Source of the DNA: an uncultured Bacteroidales bacterium | Lineage (GTDB): Bacteria; Bacteroidota; Bacteroidia; Bacteroidales; Paludibacteraceae | DNA length: 64,000 bases | Direction: 5' to 3' | NCBI GenBank assembly: GCA_934728255.1 | Contig: CAKVEC010000001.1 | Coordinates: 310,001 to 374,000, forward strand | Part shown: positions 58,309 through 64,000 of the stretch, in pieces | How positions within the stretch are numbered: position 1 is the first letter of the stretch | How the letters are laid out: each line of letters begins with the position of its first letter | Translations under genes and position numbers: made by a program | Notes under the pieces: model-generated | Databases searched by the model: none | What the model was told of the DNA's origin: nothing | What the model saw: only the letters and a program-made list of their open reading frames with translations

Positions 58309-60138
58309 ATGAACTGCTATACATATAGTATGCACAATGGTACACTTCGCTTGATAGTGAGTGTGCTGTTGTGCTTTTTTGTATGCCGCAACATTCAGGC
58401 ACAGGCGATTCCTGTTCCGTTGCAGTACACGGAGGTATATGATTATATAGACGAACTGATTACGGATGGTGTTATTACCCATCAAACGGCGGTGCGTCCC
58501 TACACGCGCAAGCAGGTGGCGGATATGCTGGTGGAGGCACAGCAGGCTGATAGTTTGCTTAATAAACGGCAGAAGAAAGACTTAGCATTTTATCTGAACG
58601 CATTCGCACTTGAAAGGGATACTATTTCCAATAATTTTGTGCAATATACCGACCGGCGCACGTTCAACCTGTCGCTTGCCAATCCGCAGTTTTCGTGTCT
58701 GACAAAGAACAAACTATTCAAGATGTCTGTAGAACCGATACTCGGTATGGACTTGTACGGATCGAAGAAAGGACTGATCATCAAGCGTTGGTGGGGGGCT
58801 GATCTGAAGATGGATATTGCGCACCATGTGAGCATATGGGGCTCGCTGCGCGATATATCGTATAACGGCACGGCGGCATTGAGCGACAAGTATTTTGCCA
58901 ATGACTATGCTAAGATTGACGGGGCGAAAATAACGAAGCCCGGTTACTTGAACAACCTTGCCGGTGTGCAGTACAAAGAGGCAAACTACGGGGGGGATTT
59001 TTCGGATTCGAAGGGCGGCATATCGCTTTATTCATGGTGGGGTAGTATTGCTTTGCAGCGGGAGAATATCCGTTGGGGCGACAGTTATCACTGCTCGAAT
59101 ATCCTCTCGGGACGTAATCCTGCAGTGCCGATGCTATCATTGCAACTCACGCCCTGCCGCTGGTTTCAGTTCGACTACTTCCATGCATGGCTCGTGTCGA
59201 ATGTGTTGGATTCGACCAACTACTACGTGGAGAATACTACTATGGGCGGCACATACAAACACTACCGCCCTGCCAACAAGTTTATGGCGGCGAATATGTT
59301 TACTTTCACGCCGATAAAGTATGTTTCTTTTTCGTTTGGTAATTCAATTGTTTATGCCGAACGAAATATACAAGCGGCGTATTTTATACCATTCGCTTTT
59401 TACAAGTCGCTGGATCATCTGCTTACTAAAGGGTTGAGTGTGGAGAATCAGAATTCGCAGTTGTTTGGGTCGCTGTCGGTGCGTTCGTGGGATCATATAC
59501 AATTATACACCTCGATCTATGTAGACGAGTTTAAGTTGTCGCGACTAAAGAAATCCAACCCCGAGAACAACCTTGTGTCTTATTTGGTTGGTTTCAACTG
59601 GTCTGGGTGGCCGCTGACAGGGTTGAGCCTAAAAGGAGAGTTTATGCGCTCGTACATAGCGTGCTACACTCACTCGATAGATGTGCTGACATGGGCAAGC
59701 AATGGGTATAACATGGGGCATTATATGGGCGACAACGCACAGTCGATATACGTGGAGTTGGCGTATCGTCCGATACGCGGTATGCGCTTGAAACTCAGTT
59801 ACACCAACGATACGAAATACAACTCATACGCTTATCTGCGCGGAGGAGGAAAGGAGGGGGGAATCAGTCAGACCATCGCCCAGAAACCTTTTGACAAGGC
59901 TATCTATCGCAATGATGAAGTGGCGTTGGACGGAATCTATGAGGTACACCCGAATATGTACTTGCGCGTGAACCTCACATATAATAATGCGCGGGGGTAT
60001 GATAACCTTGAGCAGACGATTGTCAGCGAGGATGCGGGGGAAAATTGTACGGTGCAGTATTACCAGAACAAGTTCTGTCCTGTGTATTACCAAGGGCGGA
60101 ACTTTACTGCAGTGGTAGGTTTCTCATTTGGGTTTTAA
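58309..60138 (+). CDS. Wzi-like outer-membrane beta-barrel protein
   Basis: The 609-residue product has a signal peptide ending QAQA and amphipathic beta strands throughout. It ends in the aromatic strand TAVVGFSFGF, typical of outer-membrane insertion. The pattern (VYDYIDELITDGVITHQTAV, RPYTRKQVADML, and the later NIRWGDSYHCSNILSGRNPA) matches the capsule-assembly Wzi family found in Bacteroidetes. A role in capsule or surface polysaccharide attachment is inferred. The ATG at 58330 is an alternative start. Confidence 0.82.
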   Translation: MNCYTYSMHNGTLRLIVSVLLCFFVCRNIQAQAIPVPLQYTEVYDYIDELITDGVITHQTAVRPYTRKQVADMLVEAQQADSLLNKRQKKDLAFYLNAFALERDTISNNFVQYTDRRTFNLSLANPQFSCLTKNKLFKMSVEPILGMDLYGSKKGLIIKRWWGADLKMDIAHHVSIWGSLRDISYNGTAALSDKYFANDYAKIDGAKITKPGYLNNLAGVQYKEANYGGDFSDSKGGISLYSWWGSIALQRENIRWGDSYHCSNILSGRNPAVPMLSLQLTPCRWFQFDYFHAWLVSNVLDSTNYYVENTTMGGTYKHYRPANKFMAANMFTFTPIKYVSFSFGNSIVYAERNIQAAYFIPFAFYKSLDHLLTKGLSVENQNSQLFGSLSVRSWDHIQLYTSIYVDEFKLSRLKKSNPENNLVSYLVGFNWSGWPLTGLSLKGEFMRSYIACYTHSIDVLTWASNGYNMGHYMGDNAQSIYVELAYRPIRGMRLKLSYTNDTKYNSYAYLRGGGKEGGISQTIAQKPFDKAIYRNDEVALDGIYEVHPNMYLRVNLTYNNARGYDNLEQTIVSEDAGENCTVQYYQNKFCPVYYQGRNFTAVVGFSFGF

Positions 60139-60142
60139 GTGA

Positions 60143-60214
60143 GAATAGGACTAATAAGCCCAATAAGTCCAATAAGCCCAATAAGCCGAATAGGACTAAT
60201 AAGCCCCATAGGGT
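60143..60214. repeat. 9-bp unit array (CCAATAAGT type)
   Basis: CTAATAAGC, CCAATAAGT, CCAATAAGC (twice), CGAATAGGA, CTAATAAGC follow with a 9-base period. The array fills the gap between the Wzi-like stop and the helicase stop codon. Confidence 0.85.
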
Positions 60215-61642
60215 TTAGCCGATCCAATAGACTTTTTCTGTGGCGCGGGTGAGAGCAGTGTAGAGCCAACGGATGTATTCGCGGCGTTCTTGTATGTTAC
60301 TCATTCTTTCTTGGTCTCGAGCAATGTTTCCGGCATCGACATAGACGTGTTTCCATTGTCCACCCTGTGCCTTATGGCATGTTACGGCATAGGCAAAACG
60401 TACTTGCAAGGCATTGTAGTAGGGCGATTCATAGACTTTCTTGAGCAATTCTTTGCGATTGTGTATCTCCGGATAATCTTCGACAATATGGCTGAAAAGC
60501 GTCTGTTGGAGCGAATAGTTTTGTTCAGGTGTATCGGTGGTAAGGGTATCAAGCCAAAGGAGCGCATCGATTTCCCAGTCGTAGTCCACTGAGCGGAGCG
60601 ATGCTTCGGCAAACCGGAAACCATACATCTCATGTTCATTGCGCAGGCGCACTACCTCAAGGGTGTCACCATTGGCGAGAAAAGGCAGATCGTCGTAGTC
60701 CTGTGTCCAGAAGTAGTTGTTCTTGCTGACCATCAGTCGGTCGCCAGACGAGATGGCATCTTCTTTCCAGAGGATACGAGCGCGTACACCTTGGTTGTAG
60801 AGGTTAGTACGCTTGTTGCTGCGCGTGATGATGAGCGTGTCTTCGTCGCCCGCTTCGCGGTAACTATGCTCCAAAGTCTCGACAATATCGGTGCCTTGCA
60901 GGTTGATGACATCATCGGCAAAAACGGGTTGCAGGTCTTCCAATGTGGTGCGGGGCAGGTCTTGCAGCAGAGTACGCAGGCGGGTGGCATTGTTGAGAAT
61001 GCCCGAGTCGAGTGCTTGTCGTGCCACTTGGGTGAGACTGAATGTACTGACATTGAGTCCGTAACCACGTATATAATCAGGATTGAGGGCGGGGCTGTCT
61101 TGTGAACCGACTGGGGGTAACTGGGCATCATCGCCTAAGAGCAGCAGACTGCAGCCGTCACCAGAATAGACATAACGAATAAGGTCGTCTAACAGGTTGC
61201 CGGTACCAAAGGCAGGACTGCCAGTTTGGGCGGTGGTGGCTTGGTGTGAGGCGGAAATCATAGAAGCCTCGTCCACGATAAAGAGGGTATGTTTGTGCAG
61301 GTTGGCTGCAAGAGAGAAACTATCTGTACCCAACTGCTTTTGTCGATAGATGTATTTATGGATGGTGTATGCCGGGCGTTCCGAGTACTTGGCTATCACT
61401 TTGGCGGCACGCCCTGTAGGGGCTAACAATACACAAGGTTGGCGCAGTTTCTCGAGGGCACGAACCAATGCACTGACCACGCTGGTCTTACCCGTACCGG
61501 CATATCCGCGGAGAATAAAGGCTTTCTGCGGGTCGGTAGAAACCAGAAACTGCCCGAGCAGGTCGAATAAGGTGCCCTTTTCCTCGTTTGGAACGAATGG
61601 CAGTTCGGCTTTGATACGCGATATAATGAAGTCTGTCAGCAC
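60215..61642 (-). CDS. RecD-like ATP-dependent DNA helicase (SF1)
   Basis: The 475-residue protein has SF1 helicase motifs: Walker A LRGYAGTGKTSVVSAL, motif Ia LLAPTGRAAKVI, Walker B LFIVDEASMI, motif III LLLLGDDAQLPPVGSQ, and the C-terminal VTCHKAQGGQWKHVYVDAG with YTALTRATEKVYWIG. It is a single-chain RecD/Pif1-type enzyme without RecBC partners nearby. The start is taken as GTG 61642 (VLTDFIISRIKAEL). The longer frame to ATG 61717 would run across the SRP RNA promoter. Confidence 0.9.
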   Translation of the reverse strand: MLTDFIISRIKAELPFVPNEEKGTLFDLLGQFLVSTDPQKAFILRGYAGTGKTSVVSALVRALEKLRQPCVLLAPTGRAAKVIAKYSERPAYTIHKYIYRQKQLGTDSFSLAANLHKHTLFIVDEASMISASHQATTAQTGSPAFGTGNLLDDLIRYVYSGDGCSLLLLGDDAQLPPVGSQDSPALNPDYIRGYGLNVSTFSLTQVARQALDSGILNNATRLRTLLQDLPRTTLEDLQPVFADDVINLQGTDIVETLEHSYREAGDEDTLIITRSNKRTNLYNQGVRARILWKEDAISSGDRLMVSKNNYFWTQDYDDLPFLANGDTLEVVRLRNEHEMYGFRFAEASLRSVDYDWEIDALLWLDTLTTDTPEQNYSLQQTLFSHIVEDYPEIHNRKELLKKVYESPYYNALQVRFAYAVTCHKAQGGQWKHVYVDAGNIARDQERMSNIQERREYIRWLYTALTRATEKVYWIG

Positions 61643-61657
61643 TTTTTTGCAAAAAGA

Positions 61658-61689
61658 TTTGTGTATATGAAATAAATGTATTACCTTTG
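61658..61689 (+). promoter_or_regulatory. Bacteroidetes-type promoter for the SRP RNA
   Basis: TTTG (61658-61661), a 20-bp spacer and TACCTTTG (61682-61689). The expected start of transcription falls at about 61695. Confidence 0.8.
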
Positions 61690-61744
61690 CAGTCCAATCG
61701 TGTGTTCGTTTCCACACGTTGGTGAATTTTGTTGGTAATAATTA

Positions 61745-61847
61745 GGGTAAGTCCTACACGACCAGCTCCCTCTGAATTCCCCCAGGTCTTGACCGAAGCA
61801 AGGGTAGGAGGTTGTAGCGGTGCGATGTAGTTTGCTTACCCTTTTTT
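61745..61847 (+). ncRNA. ffs: Bacterial small signal recognition particle RNA (4.5S-type)
   Basis: The closing helix GGGTAAG (61745-61751) pairs with CTTACCC (61835-61841) and is followed by six T. The helix-8 tip reads TTCCCCCAGGTCTTGACCGA with AGCAAGGGTAGGAGG after it, the pattern of SRP RNA in Bacteroidales. The core is 97 bases, the usual length. The promoter at 61658-61689 would start about 50 bases further upstream, with a hairpin (CCAA-T-CGTGTG / CACACGTTGG, 61694-61722) at the 5' end, so a 5' leader is probably removed. Confidence 0.88.
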
Positions 61848-61858
61848 GTGTCCGTTTG

Positions 61859-63250
61859 TCAGGGAACATTTCCCAATTTTCTTCCTAATAAATCATACGT
61901 TTGCCCGTCAATAATGATGTGTATCTCATTATTGATGAGTGTTTTATACGCTTTGTACGTGCTTTGCACGATGGGTAGGGCGGTGGTACCAGTATATGCC
62001 GCCCACGCATCGGGTATGCCGTATCCATAGTTGTTGTCCGGGGAGGTGTAGCGGTTGGCAGAACGGATGATACGGCTACGGATCTGCATAGCGTTTTCAT
62101 CAGGAAGAGCCGACCAGAGCGAAGCCGCCATACCGGCGATGAGCGGGCAGGCGAAACTGGTGCCGTTTCCATAGAAAGGCGAAGTGTAGTCGGGGTGGAG
62201 CAGACAGGTTCCGGAACCTACGGCGCATACATCGGGTTTGGTACGCCCGTCGCTACTCGGTCCGCGTGAAGAAAAGCCGGCGATACTGCCTTGCGGCGTA
62301 ACGGCTCCGACAGCGAGAATGCTATCCGCATCGGCGGGTGCATCGATGTAATACCACGGTTTGTTTCCCTCGTTGCCCGCCGCCACACAGACGAGCATAC
62401 CCTTTCGGGCGGCAATAGTGGCGGCACGTGAACAACGGGTGGTTGTGCCGTCCATATTTGCATAGGTGAGATTCCATCGGGTATTGTCGAACTCGTAGTA
62501 GCCCAACGAGATGGAGAGAATGTTTACTCCGAGGCTGTCTGCTTTTTCAAGAGCGGCAACGAGGTTGTCCATTTCTTTGGGGCTCTCGGTGTCGTTTTCC
62601 TCGGAGCGCATAAGGTAGTAATCCGCACGGGTGGCAGAACCGTAGAAATCGGTGGTTTTGCCCGCAATGACGCTCAAGCACTCTATACCATGTTCACCTG
62701 TTTGGCTGAAAAAATCATAGGTGTCGTCGGTCAGATCGAAATGCCCGAGTAGGTGGGTTTGTTCCAAAAAAGAGGCGGTATGGGCATTGTAAAAACCGCC
62801 GTCGCAAACCGCCATGAGTATGCCTTGCCCCTCGAAACCCGCTTGGTGGAGTGGGGACAGGTTGTATAGGTCTATTTGCTCCTGCGACTGACCATAGTCG
62901 ATCTGTGGCTGCTTGCGCCGTAGGATAAAGGCGTTGGTTTGTGTATTGTCGCGTGTCATCTCGACGGATTGTACAAAACGGCATGCGGAAACTCGTTGTG
63001 CCGTTTGGGACGTCATCTCTATGGTGGCACCATTGAGCCAACGGGAGGTATGGTGAATTTTTCCACCAAGCCGCTGAATACTATCGAGATAGAGCGGCGA
63101 GACGGTGTAGTCGAGCGAATCGGTAGGGATGTTCCAGCGGGTACGCTGCTCTTGCGCCCGCTCCGAAAAAGGGACAGGTGCGGAACTCGCTTTGTCGGTA
63201 AAACTGACAAAGTAAACGCTCAAAAATATGGAAAAAAGGGTATGAATCAT
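61859..63250 (-). CDS. Secreted subtilisin-like (S8) serine protease with short C-terminal tail
   Basis: The 463-residue product has a signal peptide (MIHTLFSIFLSVYFVSF) and an S8 domain with Asp in LMAVCDGGF, His in GEHGIECLSVIAG, the oxyanion Asn in CVAAGNEGN and Ser in GNGTSFACPLIAGMAASL. The propeptide-like stretch is about residues 20-140. The C-terminus is KTLINNEIHIIIDGQTYDLL followed by GRKLGNVP; the K-x-L, (L/I)-x-I-I-x2-G and YD-x-LGR pattern is shared with the end of the 1178-residue InlB protein. Probably exported and possibly surface-bound. It ends 12 bp after the SRP RNA T-run on the other strand. Confidence 0.9.
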   Translation of the reverse strand: MIHTLFSIFLSVYFVSFTDKASSAPVPFSERAQEQRTRWNIPTDSLDYTVSPLYLDSIQRLGGKIHHTSRWLNGATIEMTSQTAQRVSACRFVQSVEMTRDNTQTNAFILRRKQPQIDYGQSQEQIDLYNLSPLHQAGFEGQGILMAVCDGGFYNAHTASFLEQTHLLGHFDLTDDTYDFFSQTGEHGIECLSVIAGKTTDFYGSATRADYYLMRSEENDTESPKEMDNLVAALEKADSLGVNILSISLGYYEFDNTRWNLTYANMDGTTTRCSRAATIAARKGMLVCVAAGNEGNKPWYYIDAPADADSILAVGAVTPQGSIAGFSSRGPSSDGRTKPDVCAVGSGTCLLHPDYTSPFYGNGTSFACPLIAGMAASLWSALPDENAMQIRSRIIRSANRYTSPDNNYGYGIPDAWAAYTGTTALPIVQSTYKAYKTLINNEIHIIIDGQTYDLLGRKLGNVP

Positions 63251-63285
63251 AAGCGGAACGGATATGCAATAAAAATGCATAAATA

Positions 63286-63405
63286 ATGAATATAGTGCAT
63301 AAAAAAGCGGCTTATCCTATCTATAAAAGCCAATTCTTTCTACGTCCTTTCTACGTCTTTTCTACGTAATCGGTATTATGGAGGTATAGGAATTGCATAA
63401 AGTGC
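63286..63405 (-). repeat. Modular 11-bp element, copy C
   Basis: On the minus strand, after GATTACG, the units are TAGAAAAGACG, TAGAAAGGACG, TAGAAAGAATT, GGCTTTTATAG and ATAGGATAAGC, then CGCTTTTTTATGCAC. The outer edge TTGCATAAAGTGCATAA matches copy B. Confidence 0.9.
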
Positions 63406-63449
63406 ATAATTTATGCATAATTAATTCTTTATTTTTTATCTTATCGGAA

Positions 63450-64000
63450 TTATCCAGCCCAAGTGGAGCGATCAAGGGAGCGATAGCCGATGGCTTCGAG
63501 GAGATGGCGTGCGGAGATATTTTCTTCCCCGGCCAGATCGGCGATGGTTCGAGCAACTTTGAGAATTCGGTCGTAGGCACGTGCAGACAAACCGAGACGG
63601 TTCATAGAGTAGGAAAGGAGGTTATCGCCTTCGGCATCAACGGGGCAGTATTGGCGTAGCATTTGCGGGGTCATCTGTGCATTGCAATGGACAGCGGTAC
63701 CGGCAAAACGCTCCTGCTGGATATTCCTTGCCGCTACTACTCGCGCCCTGATAGCGGCTGACGATTCTCCCGGTTGTAGCGTGCGGAGTTGGTCGTACGG
63801 CACGGCTTGTATCTCGCACTGGATGTCGATACGGTCAAGCAAGGGGCCTGAGACACGGCTCAAGTAGCGATGTACTTGTGCGGGCGTACAGGTGCAGGGA
63901 TGTGCGGGGTTGTTTTCGCCATAATGCCCGCACGGACAAGGGTTCATAGCCGCCACGAGCATAAACGAAGCGGGATATTCAACCGACATTTTGGTGCGTG
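63450..64000 (-). CDS. YifB/ComM-family magnesium chelatase-like ATPase, C-terminal part
   Basis: The frame is open to the right edge, so only the last 183 residues are seen. They include the family's FMLVAAMNPCPCGHYGENNP with the Cys-rich PCTCTPAQVHRYLSRVSGP, LLDRIDIQCEIQAVPYDQL and the C-terminal helical domain (LSARAYDRILKVARTIADLA, SARHLLEAIGYRSLDR). ComM/YifB are AAA+ branch-migration helicases that help integrate foreign DNA during natural transformation. The Walker A and N-terminal Lon-like domain lie outside the window. Confidence 0.92.
   Translation of the reverse strand, partial: RTKMSVEYPASFMLVAAMNPCPCGHYGENNPAHPCTCTPAQVHRYLSRVSGPLLDRIDIQCEIQAVPYDQLRTLQPGESSAAIRARVVAARNIQQERFAGTAVHCNAQMTPQMLRQYCPVDAEGDNLLSYSMNRLGLSARAYDRILKVARTIADLAGEENISARHLLEAIGYRSLDRSTWAG

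Overview
The window reads as the chromosome of an anaerobic member of the Bacteroidota, most likely order Bacteroidales. Three things support this: promoters of the Bacteroidetes primary-sigma type (TTTG, about 20 bp, TAnnTTTG) occur in front of many genes; type IX secretion genes are present (a PorZ-like protein and a PorE-like protein); and there are Kdo/LPS genes, an InlB-repeat surface protein, a bactofilin and the ThrRS-like nucleoside kinase. I cannot fix family or genus. No phage, insertion sequence, plasmid gene, CRISPR array, rRNA or tRNA was found.

Layout. 1-7.2 kb (minus): an MMPL-family exporter cut by the left edge, panB, a 1178-residue secreted InlB-repeat protein and a small membrane-tailed protein broken at a nine-base homopolymer. 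7.7-13.2 kb (plus): hydroxyacid dehydrogenase, pepT, a T5orf172 protein, gcvT, a lipoprotein and a patatin. 13.3-19 kb: AraC regulator, CDP-alcohol phosphotransferase with cardiolipin synthase, ettA, DUF2147 protein. 19.3-24 kb: rdgB overlapping an internally duplicated porZ. 24-32.6 kb (minus): SPOR protein and folE; then a tight LOG, GH16-like, kdsA, kdsD, nucleoside kinase operon; then gyrB. 33-36.2 kb (minus): exonuclease, WYL regulator, AAA ATPase. 36.4-44.3 kb (plus): redox protein, MFS transporter, lpdA, secreted nuclease, pnp. 44.4-48.6 kb (minus): serine dehydratase, acyl-ACP thioesterase, S9 peptidase lipoprotein. 48.9-55.2 kb (minus): porE, thyA, folA, HAD phosphatase, tex. 55.4-64 kb: DUF1015 protein, bactofilin, an OmpH-like and Wzi-like envelope group, RecD-like helicase, the SRP RNA, a subtilase and the 3' part of a YifB/ComM gene.

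Much of the window serves the cell envelope: Kdo synthesis, phospholipid synthesis, acyl release, type IX secretion and its likely cargo, and outer-membrane barrels.

The most unusual signal lies between the genes. Many intergenic gaps hold short tandem arrays with a fixed period (7, 8, 9, 10, 11 or 25/23 bp). The 11-bp class recurs at about eleven places. Five members start with the same AATTACG edge and then carry different combinations of 11-bp modules, as if assembled from a shared set. The heptamer class has also entered coding sequence in rdgB and in the S9 peptidase, and it supplies the stop codon of the patatin gene.
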